From contig MEOF01000063.1 in NCBI GenBank assembly GCA_001769505.1, positions 1-50,511 on the forward strand: a stretch of 50,511 bases of DNA, written 5' to 3'. Below are positions 27,152 through 35,228 of the stretch, in pieces. Each line of letters begins with the position of its first letter. The stretch's first letter is position 1. The DNA comes from Bacteroidetes bacterium GWF2_33_38. Its GTDB lineage: Bacteria; Bacteroidota; Bacteroidia; Bacteroidales; GWF2-33-38. A model generated the notes under the pieces. It did not search any database. It was not told where the DNA came from and saw only the letters and a program-made list of their open reading frames with translations. The position numbers and the translations under genes are program-made.

Positions 27152-27335
27152 CATACTTAATCTTTTCAACATTCATTGATTAAAAAACAGAATTTAAAAA
27201 TTATTAGAATTTAAGCATTGAAGTTGTCAAAAGGTGAATATTGAAAAAGGAACGACATTAAAAAACTAAAAAATGTGGCATACTTTTTATATTTTTTTTC
27301 TCACTTTTTGTTGCAATTCCCAAAAAAAACTAATA

Positions 27336-28208
27336 TTACTTCGAAAGAACTTCTTTCATTTTACTCCCAATTTCGGCAGGTGATTCAACTACATGAATTC
27401 CACATTCACGCATGATTTGCATTTTGGCTGCAGCAGTATCATTTTTGCCCCCGATTATAGCTCCGGCGTGCCCCATTCGCCTTCCTTTAGGAGCTGTTTG
27501 TCCAGCTATAAATCCAACAACAGGTTTGTTACAATTTTGTTTTATCCAATATGACGCTTCGGCTTCCATACTTCCACCTATTTCGCCTATCATAATTATT
27601 CCTTTGGTATTTTTATCTTCGTTAAACAACTTGATTATATCCAACGTAGTTGAACCTATAATTGGATCGCCTCCAATACCAACGCAAGTTGACTGACCTA
27701 AGCCGGCTTTCGTAATTTGATCTACCGCCTCGTAGGTTAATGTGCCTGAGCGAGATACGATTCCTATACAACCTTTTTTGTGAATAAAACCAGGCATAAT
27801 ACCAACTTTAGCTTCGCCGGGTGTAATAATTCCTGGGCAATTCGGACCAATTAATCTGATTCCTTTATCTTGAATAAATTCTTTTACCTTAATCATGTCA
27901 GAAGTCGGAATGCCTTCGGTAATTGCTACAATCAACTTAATTCCTGCAGCAGCAGCTTCCAGAATAGAATCGGAAGCAAATGCAGGTGGTACAAATATAA
28001 CCGATGTGTCGGCTCCGGTTTCTTTAACAGCGTCCTCCACCGAATGAAATACTGGACGATCGAGATGAGTCTGACCGCCTTTACCCGGTGTTACTCCGCC
28101 AACTACATTGGTTCCATATTCAATCATCTGACTTGCGTGAAAAGTACCTTCACTGCCTGTAAATCCTTGAATAATAACTCTTGAGTTTTTGTTTAAAAGA
28201 ATGCCCAT
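27336..28208 (-). CDS. sucD: succinate-CoA ligase (ADP/GDP-forming) alpha subunit
   Basis: A 290-residue subunit of succinyl-CoA synthetase, which interconverts succinyl-CoA and succinate with substrate-level phosphorylation. The CoA-binding Rossmann start is [21 protein letters not shown], the Cys-containing [12 protein letters not shown] is at 121-132, and the phospho-histidine is H247 in [12 protein letters not shown]. Length and motifs are standard. The partner sucC is not in the window, so the two subunits are encoded apart, at least here. A consensus promoter precedes it on the minus strand. Confidence 0.97.
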   Translation of the reverse strand: MGILLNKNSRVIIQGFTGSEGTFHASQMIEYGTNVVGGVTPGKGGQTHLDRPVFHSVEDAVKETGADTSVIFVPPAFASDSILEAAAAGIKLIVAITEGIPTSDMIKVKEFIQDKGIRLIGPNCPGIITPGEAKVGIMPGFIHKKGCIGIVSRSGTLTYEAVDQITKAGLGQSTCVGIGGDPIIGSTTLDIIKLFNEDKNTKGIIMIGEIGGSMEAEASYWIKQNCNKPVVGFIAGQTAPKGRRMGHAGAIIGGKNDTAAAKMQIMRECGIHVVESPAEIGSKMKEVLSK

Positions 28209-28230
28209 TTTTGTGCTTTTTAGATTTATT

Positions 28231-28261
28231 CAAAAGTATTTATTTATAATTTATTTTCAAA
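28231..28261 (-). promoter_or_regulatory. sucD promoter (TTTG-N19-TACTTTTG)
   Basis: On the minus strand TTTG (28261-28258) is followed after 19 bp by TACTTTTG (28238-28231), an exact fit to the Bacteroidota -33/-7 consensus, 22 nt before the sucD ATG. Confidence 0.75.
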
Positions 28262-28328
28262 GCAAAATTGCAAAAGCATTTTATTCAATTTAAATTATGT
28301 GTAAATTTACGTTTAAATAATCGAAAAT

Positions 28329-29702
28329 ATGATAAGTAAAGATACTATTTGTGCAATCGCAACTCCGGCAGGAAATGGAGCAATTGCTGTAATAAGATTA
28401 TCAGGAGATAAATCTTACGAAATTCTAACGCATGTTTTTAATTCAGAAACTAAGGATTGGAAAGCTAATAGTATTGTGTACGGGAATATTGTTCAAAACA
28501 GCGAGATAATTGATGAAGTATTAGTTAGTTTCTTTAAAAATCCAAAATCCTACACAGGCGAAGATAGTATCGAGATTTCGTGCCACGGTTCTACGTTTAT
28601 TCAACAAAAAATTCTGGAATTATTGATTAATCATGGTGCTAGAATTGCACAACCAGGCGAATTTACAATGCGAGCTTTTTTTAATGGCAAACTTGATTTG
28701 TCGCAAGCTGAAGCAGTTGCCGATTTAATTGCTTGTACTTCAGAAAATTCACATCGAATTGCCATCAATCAGGTAAGAGGAGGTTTTTCGAAAAATATAA
28801 ATTCATTGCGAAGTGAATTACTCGACTTTGCTTCATTAATCGAACTTGAATTGGATTTTGGCGAAGAGGAAGTTGAATTTGCCGATAGAACCAAATTACT
28901 TGAACTAAGCGACAAAATTTATTCAGAAATTGATAAATTGGTTGATTCATATAAGCTCGGGAATGTTATTAAAAAAGGTATTCCGGTTGCAATTATCGGG
29001 TTGCCTAATGTCGGAAAATCTACACTGTTAAATGTGTTGCTAAATGAGGAAAAAGCGATTGTTTCGGATATTCCGGGAACTACTCGCGATGCAATTGAAG
29101 ATACATACATTATAAATGGAGTAAATTTTCGATTTATCGATACTGCGGGTTTAAGGCACTCGACCGATACGATTGAAAAAATTGGGATAGCCAAAACTTA
29201 CGAAAAGATTAATCAAGCGTCAATAATATTGTATGTTGTTGATATTAGCGAAACTACGATTCAAGAAATTACTGAAAATATCAACGATTTTAAAAGTAAA
29301 ATGGACGACCCAAATAAAAAAATTATTTTGATAGCCAACAAGATTGATAAATTGATGGATTTGCCAAAAGGAGGAAAAAAATTATTTGAATGGGAAACTA
29401 TTTTTGTTTCGGCAAAACGAAAAGAAAATATTCAACTTATTGCAGACAGTTTGATGAAAGCAGTTGTGATAAAAATTGGAAACGAAGATACCATTGTTTC
29501 AAATGCACGACATTACGAAGCATTGGTTAAAACAAAAGAAGCGATGACAGAAGTTCAACGTTCGCTGAACGAAAATATTTCGGGCGATTTGTTAGCGATG
29601 GATATACGCCAAGCCATACATTATTTAGGAGAAATTACAGGTCAAATAACTACAGATGAGATACTTGGCAATATTTTTAGCAGATTTTGTATCGGAAAAT
29701 AA
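28329..29702 (+). CDS. mnmE: tRNA modification GTPase MnmE
   Basis: A 457-residue GTPase that with MnmG installs the (carboxymethyl)aminomethyl group at U34 of certain tRNAs. The N-terminal formyl-THF-binding domain starts DTICAIATPAGNGAIAVIRLSG, with GEFTMRAFFNGKLDLSQAEAVADLI around 112-136. The G domain has GLPNVGKST at about 222-230, an FRFIDTAGLR switch and an NKID motif. The protein ends in the conserved C-terminal IFSRFCIGK with the active Cys. All motifs are complete. It is divergent from sucD. Confidence 0.97.
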   Translation: MISKDTICAIATPAGNGAIAVIRLSGDKSYEILTHVFNSETKDWKANSIVYGNIVQNSEIIDEVLVSFFKNPKSYTGEDSIEISCHGSTFIQQKILELLINHGARIAQPGEFTMRAFFNGKLDLSQAEAVADLIACTSENSHRIAINQVRGGFSKNINSLRSELLDFASLIELELDFGEEEVEFADRTKLLELSDKIYSEIDKLVDSYKLGNVIKKGIPVAIIGLPNVGKSTLLNVLLNEEKAIVSDIPGTTRDAIEDTYIINGVNFRFIDTAGLRHSTDTIEKIGIAKTYEKINQASIILYVVDISETTIQEITENINDFKSKMDDPNKKIILIANKIDKLMDLPKGGKKLFEWETIFVSAKRKENIQLIADSLMKAVVIKIGNEDTIVSNARHYEALVKTKEAMTEVQRSLNENISGDLLAMDIRQAIHYLGEITGQITTDEILGNIFSRFCIGK

Positions 29703-29722
29703 AAATATTTTTTTTATCTACT

Positions 29723-29750
29723 GTAACTTTTTGAAGCCCTCGTTCGTTTT
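29723..29750 (+). promoter_or_regulatory. candidate ECF-type (autoregulated) promoter
   Basis: TGTAACTT at 29723-29730 followed by CGTTCGTTT at 29742-29750 resembles ECF sigma promoters (an AAC-containing -35 element and a CGT-type -10), with about 15 bp between AACTT and the second CGTT. It lies 21 bp before the ECF sigma gene, as expected for autoregulation. Pattern read by eye. Confidence 0.45.
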
Positions 29751-29770
29751 ATGCTCGAATTTGACAAAGA

Positions 29771-30256
29771 ATGACTATACAAGAGTACAATAAATGTGTT
29801 GATTTATACTCAGATAACGTTTATCGATTTATCTTAAAGAATATGCAGGATAAAGAAAAATCGAGAGACGTTGTTCAAGACTCGTATGAAAAACTTTGGA
29901 TAAATGTAAAAGATGTTGAGTTCGAAAAATCGAAATCGTATTTATTTACTATTGCATATCGACGAATGATTGACGTAATTAGAAGAGATAAACATATGTC
30001 GGCTTTCGATGCGGCAACACCGCTTTCGTATTCACATTCGGAGCAATACAGCGATTTAAAAGAAATTTTAAACGAAGCCGTTTCAAAACTTCCCGAAGAC
30101 CAACGTTCTGTGGTTATGCTGAGAGATTACGAAGGTTATGCTTATGACGAAATTAGCGAAATCACAGGCTTGTCGGAAAGTCAAGTTAAAGTTTATATTT
30201 TCAGAGCTCGTGTTTTTTTGAAAAATTATATTAAAAATCCTGAATTTGTAATATGA
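29771..30256 (+). CDS. ECF-type RNA polymerase sigma factor
   Basis: A 161-residue sigma-70 family extracytoplasmic-function factor. Region 2 runs about 5-75 (NVYRFILKNMQDKEKSRDVVQDSYEKLW, then KSYLFTIAYRRMIDVIRR). Region 4 is about 100-155, with the helix-turn-helix LPEDQRSVVMLRDYEGYAYDEISEITGLSESQVKVYIFRARVFLK spread over 104-148. It overlaps the next gene by 4 bp (ATGA), so the two are translationally coupled, and the neighbour is the likely anti-sigma factor. The upstream TGTAAC/CGTT elements suggest that it drives its own promoter. Confidence 0.93.
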   Translation: MTIQEYNKCVDLYSDNVYRFILKNMQDKEKSRDVVQDSYEKLWINVKDVEFEKSKSYLFTIAYRRMIDVIRRDKHMSAFDAATPLSYSHSEQYSDLKEILNEAVSKLPEDQRSVVMLRDYEGYAYDEISEITGLSESQVKVYIFRARVFLKNYIKNPEFVI

Positions 30257-31320
30257 AAATAGATAGGAATAATTACGAAGCGTTTATGATCGATTATTTC
30301 GACGGAAATTTATCCGACGCTGATATTTCTGTTCTATTCGATTTTTTGAACACAAACGAAGATATTAAAAGAGAATTTTTAGAATTTCAAGAAATAAACG
30401 TCGCAACAAATTCAACGCTCACTTTTTCAAATAAAAACGAACTAAAACATATTGATTCAACGACCGAGTTTTCAAACGGTTTATTCGATGCTTTTGCAAT
30501 TGGATACATTGAAAATGAATTAAGTGAAAAACAGCAAAACGAATTTTTGTCGGCAGTAAATAAAAATAACTCGTTTCAAAACGAATTTGACTTATATAAA
30601 TCGAGCAAAATTGAGCCCGACGAAAGCATTGTTTTTGAAAACAAAGATTCGTTAAAACATAAAACAATTAATATTTTTAGTACCCCGCTTCGATATGCTG
30701 TTGCTGTAGCAGCAATGTTTGTAGTATTTTATAGTTTGTATAAACTAAACGATAAACCCGAAATACGATTGGCTTATGTTCCAAGAGTAGTTGAAGAAAG
30801 TTTGCTTGCCAACATTATTGATGACGATATGCCACTTGTGTTTGAAGAAAAAGCGTTAAAGTCCAAAAATGTTGATGTTGTTTATAATAAAGAAACTGAA
30901 ATAAATTTAGTAGCCGAGAATAACGCTGAAACTTTCAAGTTTAATGAATCTGTTTCGAAAATAAAAAAACTCGCCCCTCAAAATATTGAAAGAAAAGTAT
31001 TTACCAATGAAAACAATATTGAAAAACGAGAAGTCAACATAAATGAAATAAATAATATTCCACAAAACGATAACAAAACAAATTCAATAAATAAAAATTC
31101 GATAAAAGACTTAGCATTGAATTTTGTAAAAGAAAAGCTTTTAAAAGTTGACGATTCTCAAACTGAAAAATTCTCGTTGTGGATGCTTGCTGACGTAGGC
31201 GTTGAACAGCTCAATAAAGTTGCCAATAACTCTGTTTCGTTCAGAAAAGAACTAAGCGAATCTGGAAAACTTAAATCGTTTTCGATATTTGCTGGAAATT
31301 TTGGAATTGAAAAAAAATAA
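30253..31320 (+). CDS. membrane anti-sigma-factor-like protein, no zinc motif
   Basis: A 355-residue single-pass inner-membrane protein. The N-terminal cytoplasmic part holds two related helical units, YEAFMIDYFDGNLSDADISVL (8-28) and FDAFAIGYIENELSEKQQNEF (about 78-98), which look like anti-sigma bundles without the H-x3-C-x2-C zinc site. One membrane helix follows at about 147-165 (YAVAVAAMFVVFYSLYKL). The remainder is a charged, Asn/Lys-rich low-complexity stretch and a short conserved-looking end (LADVGVEQLNKVANNSV). By position and coupling it should hold the ECF sigma factor at the membrane; what it senses is unknown. A strong terminator follows. Confidence 0.75.
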   Translation: MKIDRNNYEAFMIDYFDGNLSDADISVLFDFLNTNEDIKREFLEFQEINVATNSTLTFSNKNELKHIDSTTEFSNGLFDAFAIGYIENELSEKQQNEFLSAVNKNNSFQNEFDLYKSSKIEPDESIVFENKDSLKHKTINIFSTPLRYAVAVAAMFVVFYSLYKLNDKPEIRLAYVPRVVEESLLANIIDDDMPLVFEEKALKSKNVDVVYNKETEINLVAENNAETFKFNESVSKIKKLAPQNIERKVFTNENNIEKREVNINEINNIPQNDNKTNSINKNSIKDLALNFVKEKLLKVDDSQTEKFSLWMLADVGVEQLNKVANNSVSFRKELSESGKLKSFSIFAGNFGIEKK

Positions 31321-31390
31321 GGCTAATCAAATCGAAAAAAAAAGAATTTGACTTTAGAAATTCTTAAAACATAGGCAAATGCTTAAACCA

Positions 31391-31425
31391 AGAAAGCCTT
31401 ACAGAAATGTAAGGCTTTCTTTTTT
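31391..31425 (+). terminator. terminator of the first sigma/anti-sigma operon
   Basis: Perfect 12-bp stem AGAAAGCCTTAC / GTAAGGCTTTCT, 6-nt loop, then a T-run. It also lies 5 bp from the 3' end of the convergent tRNA and may serve both. Confidence 0.85.
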
Positions 31426-31429
31426 AATG

Positions 31430-31504
31430 TGGGAACTGCTGGAGTCGAACCAGCGACCCCCTGCTTGTAAGGCAGGTGCTCTGAACCAGCTGAGCTAAGC
31501 TCCC
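31430..31504 (-). tRNA. tRNA-Val (anticodon UAC)
   Basis: Read on the minus strand, a complete 75-nt cloverleaf: acceptor GGGAGCT / AGTTCCC (one G-U pair), D arm AGCTCAGCTGGTTCAGAGC, anticodon stem CCTGC/GCAGG around loop CTTACAA (anticodon TAC), and T arm with GGTTCGACTCC. The discriminator base is A. The 3' CCA is not encoded, so it must be added by the nucleotidyltransferase. Confidence 0.95.
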
Positions 31505-31608
31505 AAAAGCGAGTGCAAATATATAAATAATATTTTAAAACCAAAAAAATATTTTAAAACCTATCAAAAAAAAAGATTTACTACTATAAATCGGTTAATA
31601 TTAATGAC

Positions 31609-32769
31609 TTACAAAATAGCAACTAAATCTTCGGTTATTTTTTTCAGGTCTTCGTCTGATGGAATATATTTCGCACGAAACGATTTTACAACTTGAAGCC
31701 CAGATTCTGTTAAATTAGACTCAATTTGTGCAATGCTCTGTCCTCCCCAACCATACGAACCGAAAGCAACCGCTTTTCTATCTCGTGGCGATAATCCCTT
31801 TAAATACGTTAAAAATCCTGCAACTGCTGGCATCATATTATTATTTAAGGTTGGAGAACCAACACAAATATATTCAGCTGATAAAATTTCGGTCATAATA
31901 TCAGACATATGATGGTGTTGAAGATTACAAATTACAGGAAAATAGCCTTTTGTTTCGAATGCACTCGACAAGGCGTATGCCATTTTTTCGGTTGAGTTCC
32001 ACATCGAATCATAAATAATAATAGCTTTTTTTGTTACTTCACCCGACGACCATTTTTTGTATTCTTCTATAATCTTTCCAACATTATTACGCCAAATAAT
32101 TCCATGACTTGTTGCGATTATTTCAATATCAACACCCTTTAAATCATCTAAAACCTTTTTAACTGGTTTATAATAAGGAAGAACAATATTTGCATAATAT
32201 TTTCGAGCTTCTTCCATGATAATATCAACTGGATATTCGTCGTCAAAACGTTCCGATGAAGCTAAATGCTGACCAAATGCATCGTTTGAAAACAGAATTT
32301 TTTCTTCCGGAATATAACAAACCATATTATCTGGCCAATGAACCATTGGAGTTGTTATAAATTGCAAGGTATGCTTTCCTATGCTAATTTTGCTCCCCGT
32401 TTCTACAATTTTGAAATTCCAATTTTGTTTGTAATGAGCATTCAAACCTTTCACACCATTTGCAGTTGCAATAAGTTCTGCGTTAGGATTCAGTTCCATA
32501 ATTTTAGGAATACCACCCGAATGATCCATTTCGGTATGATTTGAAACAACAATATCAATTTTACGTGAATCGATAATGTCAGAAATCCGTTCAATTAACT
32601 GATTTGTTAAATTGGGTTTTACTGCGTCAATTAAGGTTACTTTTTCATCAATGATTAAATACGCATTGTAGGTTGTGCCTCGTTGAGTAAGATAACCATG
32701 GAAATTTCGAACATTCCAGTCAATTGCCCCAACCCAATACACATTTTCTTTAATTTTTACAGCTTTCAT
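31609..32769 (-). CDS. fprA: flavodiiron protein (FprA, A-type flavoprotein)
   Basis: A 386-residue cytoplasmic O2 or NO reductase. Residues 1-245 are the metallo-beta-lactamase-like diiron domain with ligands H78, E80, D82, H83 (HTEMDH), H144, D163 and H222. From about 248 (KAIIIYDSMWNSTEKMAYAL) there is a flavodoxin domain that binds FMN. The frame extends 5 codons upstream to a TTG, but MKAVKIKENVYWVGAIDWN is the usual FprA N-terminus and gives the start used. It lies last in a minus-strand unit with rubrerythrin and rubredoxin (gaps of 16 and 21 bp); rubredoxin is the known electron donor for this family. Confidence 0.95.
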   Translation of the reverse strand: MKAVKIKENVYWVGAIDWNVRNFHGYLTQRGTTYNAYLIIDEKVTLIDAVKPNLTNQLIERISDIIDSRKIDIVVSNHTEMDHSGGIPKIMELNPNAELIATANGVKGLNAHYKQNWNFKIVETGSKISIGKHTLQFITTPMVHWPDNMVCYIPEEKILFSNDAFGQHLASSERFDDEYPVDIIMEEARKYYANIVLPYYKPVKKVLDDLKGVDIEIIATSHGIIWRNNVGKIIEEYKKWSSGEVTKKAIIIYDSMWNSTEKMAYALSSAFETKGYFPVICNLQHHHMSDIMTEILSAEYICVGSPTLNNNMMPAVAGFLTYLKGLSPRDRKAVAFGSYGWGGQSIAQIESNLTESGLQVVKSFRAKYIPSDEDLKKITEDLVAIL

Positions 32770-32790
32770 TTTACAAAATTTCAAAATCCA

Positions 32791-32952
32791 TTATTCTTCT
32801 TCGTCAAATTCATCTTTAGTTGCTCCACAGATAGGACACTCCCATTCATCGTGGATACTTTCAAAGCTAGTTCCTGCTTTAATATTTCCCGACGAATCTC
32901 CTACTTCAGGATCGTACACATAACCACAAACGACACATTTATGTTTTTTCAT
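32791..32952 (-). CDS. rubredoxin
   Basis: A 53-residue electron-transfer protein with one Fe(Cys)4 centre: CVVCGYVYDPEVGD at the start and CPICGATKDEFD at the end. The size is that of classical rubredoxins. The start is the ATG giving MKKHKCVVCGY; the longer open frame upstream (to 32994) overlaps the rubrerythrin gene and lacks similarity. Placed between rubrerythrin and the flavodiiron protein, it probably passes electrons from an NADH:rubredoxin reductase to both. Confidence 0.96.
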   Translation of the reverse strand: MKKHKCVVCGYVYDPEVGDSSGNIKAGTSFESIHDEWECPICGATKDEFDEEE

Positions 32953-32968
32953 TATTATTGAATTTAGG

Positions 32969-33544
32969 TTAGTAATTTTCGGGGTATATTTCAAAATGCG
33001 ATTTTGGATGTTGGCATGCAGGACACATATCTAAAGCCTCTTCTCCTTCGTGAACATATCCGCAGTTTCGACAAGCCCATTTTACCTTTTGACCCTTTTT
33101 AAATACAGTTCCGTCTTCGACATTTTGCAATAATTTTTTGAAACGTTTTTCGTGTTCAGCCTCAACTTTTGCAATCATTTTAAAAGCCGCTGCAATTTCG
33201 TTAAACCCTTCTTCTTTAGCCACTTCTGCAAAATGCGGATATAAATCAGTCCACTCTTCATTTTCGCCCATAGCTGCCGCCAAAAGATTTTCGGCTGTTG
33301 TTCCAATTTTACCGGCAGGGTAAGTTGCTGTAATCTCAACTTCACGACCTTCTAAAAATTTAAAAAAACGTTTTGCATGTTGCTTTTCTTGATTTGCTGT
33401 TTCAATAAAAATTGCTGCAATTTGTTCAAAGCCTTCATTTTTGGCAACTTTTGCAAAAAATTCGTATCTATTTCTTGCTTGTGATTCTCCGGCAAACGAT
33501 TTTAATAAATTTTGTTCTGTTTTTGTTCCTGCTAACGATTTCAT
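32969..33544 (-). CDS. rbr: rubrerythrin
   Basis: A 191-residue peroxidase of anaerobes that reduces H2O2 to water. Residues 1-140 are the four-helix diiron domain with paired helices carrying Glu/His ligands (LLKSFAGESQARNRYEFFAKVA, ANQEKQHAKRFF, KVEAEHEKRF). Residues 153-191 are a rubredoxin-like iron site: CRNCGYVH and CPACQHPKSHFE. It leads the rubrerythrin-rubredoxin-fprA unit; 57 bp separate it from the upstream flavoprotein gene, enough for its own promoter (a TATAATTTAG stretch lies there). Confidence 0.96.
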   Translation of the reverse strand: MKSLAGTKTEQNLLKSFAGESQARNRYEFFAKVAKNEGFEQIAAIFIETANQEKQHAKRFFKFLEGREVEITATYPAGKIGTTAENLLAAAMGENEEWTDLYPHFAEVAKEEGFNEIAAAFKMIAKVEAEHEKRFKKLLQNVEDGTVFKKGQKVKWACRNCGYVHEGEEALDMCPACQHPKSHFEIYPENY

Positions 33545-33601
33545 ATTTTTTATTTTAAATTTATTATTGTTCTAAATTATATTAATGTTCTTTACAAATA
33601 A

Positions 33602-34063
33602 CTAATATCCTCTTTTTCTAGCTGTCATTTTATCAATATTAACTTTCATAACCTCAACACCATTAATAGCTGGAGCATTGTACTGAAAATCAGCTCTATC
33701 AGTATAGTTACTCATAATTATATTCATGACACTAACTTTATCATCAAAGTTTTCGATAAATTCTACCCTCCCTTCGATAACAACACTTTTAAATTTCATT
33801 GAGTAACTACATGCAACTTGCTCTTGACGTATATTCAATACACTTTCTGTCTCCATCGAAATGCAAATGTTATTATTTTTTCGCAGAATGTCGATTTTTC
33901 GTCCAGTTTTGGCAGTATGTAAATACAGAATTCTATCTTTATAACCAAAATTAAAGGCAATCACATAAGGTTTATCTCCGTCAACAAAACCGACGTGGCA
34001 AATCTTAATATTTGCAATAATTTTTTCAATTTCCTTGATATCTGTTACTTCGAAGTTTTTCAT
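33602..34063 (-). CDS. pyridoxamine 5'-phosphate oxidase-like flavoprotein
   Basis: A 153-residue split-barrel FMN-binding protein of the PNPOx-like/NimA-type group: ICHVGFVDGDKPYVIAFNFGY, then LYLHTAKTGRKIDIL and ISMETESVL. Members reduce diverse substrates (nitro groups, flavins or haem-linked compounds) and the actual substrate here is unknown. The frame opens at a TTG, but the ATG giving MKNFEVTDIKEIEKII is preferred. It lies directly upstream of the rubrerythrin unit on the same strand and is divergent from the ferritin gene. Confidence 0.85.
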   Translation of the reverse strand: MKNFEVTDIKEIEKIIANIKICHVGFVDGDKPYVIAFNFGYKDRILYLHTAKTGRKIDILRKNNNICISMETESVLNIRQEQVACSYSMKFKSVVIEGRVEFIENFDDKVSVMNIIMSNYTDRADFQYNAPAINGVEVMKVNIDKMTARKRGY

Positions 34064-34149
34064 AAAATTTTGTTTCAAAGTTAATTATTTAGACTTAATT
34101 TAACCAAAATAAATATTGAATAAAATAAGTTTTCAAACAGATAATTTCA

Positions 34150-34157
34150 TATTTTTG
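34150..34157 (+). promoter_or_regulatory. TATTTTTG -7 box of the ferritin gene
   Basis: Consensus TAnnTTTG 34 nt before the ferritin ATG. A -33 TTG is not evident at the right spacing. Confidence 0.45.
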
Positions 34158-34191
34158 AGAAACGAAATTAAAAAACTAAAATCTAAATATT

Positions 34192-34701
34192 ATGATAAAA
34201 GAAAAAGTAGAAAAAATAATAAATGAGCAAATCGAAAAAGAAGCTTATTCTTCGAATTTATACTTAGCAATGGCAAGTTGGGCAGAAACCAGCGGATATG
34301 AAGGAGTTTCGAATTGGCTTCATGCTCAGGCAAACGAAGAGCGAATGCATATGTTAAAATTCATTTCGTATGTAAACGAAAGAGGCGGAAAAGCGGTTAT
34401 TCCAGCAATTAAAAAACCACCAGTAGCTTTTAAAACGGTACACGATATGTTTAAACAAGTCTTGACTCACGAAGAATATATTACCGATTCGATTAACGAA
34501 ATTGTAGCTACTTGTATCGAACAAAAAGATTTTTCAACTCAAAATTGGGTTCAATGGTTTGTTACCGAGCAAATTGAAGAAGAAAAATCAGTACGAGCAA
34601 TTATCGATAAATTAAGTCTTGTAGGAAAAAACAACGACAATCTTTATTTATTCGATAAAGATATTCTTGGGATGAGAGGAACTGCAACCGCTGCAGAATA
34701 A
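34192..34701 (+). CDS. ferritin (non-haem, FtnA type)
   Basis: A 169-residue iron-storage protein forming a 24-mer shell. The four-helix bundle carries ferroxidase residues: a Glu in the first helix (EQIEKEAYSSNLYLAMASWAE, start region), the EERMH motif at about 50-54, and QIEEEKSV near 127. This pattern is typical of bacterial ferritin rather than bacterioferritin, since the haem-binding Met position is not evident. It sits within the oxidative-defence island, where it would keep Fe2+ away from peroxide. It has its own promoter box and terminator. Confidence 0.96.
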   Translation: MIKEKVEKIINEQIEKEAYSSNLYLAMASWAETSGYEGVSNWLHAQANEERMHMLKFISYVNERGGKAVIPAIKKPPVAFKTVHDMFKQVLTHEEYITDSINEIVATCIEQKDFSTQNWVQWFVTEQIEEEKSVRAIIDKLSLVGKNNDNLYLFDKDILGMRGTATAAE

Positions 34702-34710
34702 AACAAAAAA

Positions 34711-34741
34711 GAGGAGTTTCAAATGAAACTCCTCTTTTTTT
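34711..34741 (+). terminator. ferritin terminator
   Basis: Perfect 10-bp stem GAGGAGTTTC / GAAACTCCTC with AAAT loop, extended by A/T pairs and ending in a T-run. Confidence 0.85.
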
Positions 34742-34746
34742 TAAGG

Positions 34747-34777
34747 AAAAAGCCCCAAACATTGCTGTTTGAGGCTT
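34747..34777 (-). terminator. terminator of the superoxide reductase transcript
   Basis: On the minus strand AAGCCTCAAACA / TGTTTGGGGCTT forms a 12-bp stem with one U-G pair and a 4-nt loop, followed by TTTT. It lies 17 bp past the superoxide reductase stop. Confidence 0.75.
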
Positions 34778-34793
34778 GGAAATTATGAAAAAA

Positions 34794-35171
34794 CTAACTA
34801 ACCTCAACTTCTATCTCTTCGCTTTGCCACAATCCGTGTTTAGTACAGAATGACATGGCTAAGAGCTTCATGTTACTTTTAGGTACAATGTAAAAATCCA
34901 CCTCAACTTGATTTGCAGCACTTCCCATCGCTCCTTCAACCATTGTTGTTTGTGCTAACATTTTCTCACCGTTCCACAATTGCACCCATGCAATATAATG
35001 GTCGGGGTCATCGGGGTGTTTATATTCTTCGCCTACTTTAACTTTAACTTTAAACTTTTCACCTGCTGTTGCTTTATTTTCGCAGTGCACAAATACCGAA
35101 TGTCTATCGATATAATCTTTTTTTGCTTCTCTGTCGATTGTTGAAATATCAACGTATCTATTAATTTTCAT
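34794..35171 (-). CDS. class II superoxide reductase (neelaredoxin/desulfoferrodoxin-like)
   Basis: A 125-residue enzyme that reduces superoxide to peroxide at a mononuclear Fe(His)4(Cys) site without producing O2. Visible ligands are H24 (in DRHSVFVHC), the YKHPDDPDHYI histidines at about 51-58, and the terminal C-x2-H pair in SFCTKHGLW. There is no N-terminal rubredoxin-like Fe site, hence class II. The loop usually written EKHVP in characterised enzymes reads DRHS here. It lies 57 bp downstream of the peroxiredoxin gene on the same strand; the peroxide it makes would be removed by that enzyme and rubrerythrin. Confidence 0.92.
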   Translation of the reverse strand: MKINRYVDISTIDREAKKDYIDRHSVFVHCENKATAGEKFKVKVKVGEEYKHPDDPDHYIAWVQLWNGEKMLAQTTMVEGAMGSAANQVEVDFYIVPKSNMKLLAMSFCTKHGLWQSEEIEVEVS

Positions 35172-35228
35172 GACTTTAAATTTTAAATTGTTTTACTAAA
35201 AACTTCATCTAACGAAGTTAATAAAATT

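Noticed and set aside
27273-27383. 36-codon plus-strand frame starting MWHTFYIFFLTFCC, lipoprotein-like
   Set aside because: It overlaps the 3' end of sucD antisense, has no promoter or ribosome signal, and its second half is just the complement of sucD.
31430-31504. tRNA-Val as an integration site of a mobile element
   Set aside because: No integrase gene, no repeat of the tRNA 3' end nearby, and ordinary chromosomal genes on both sides.
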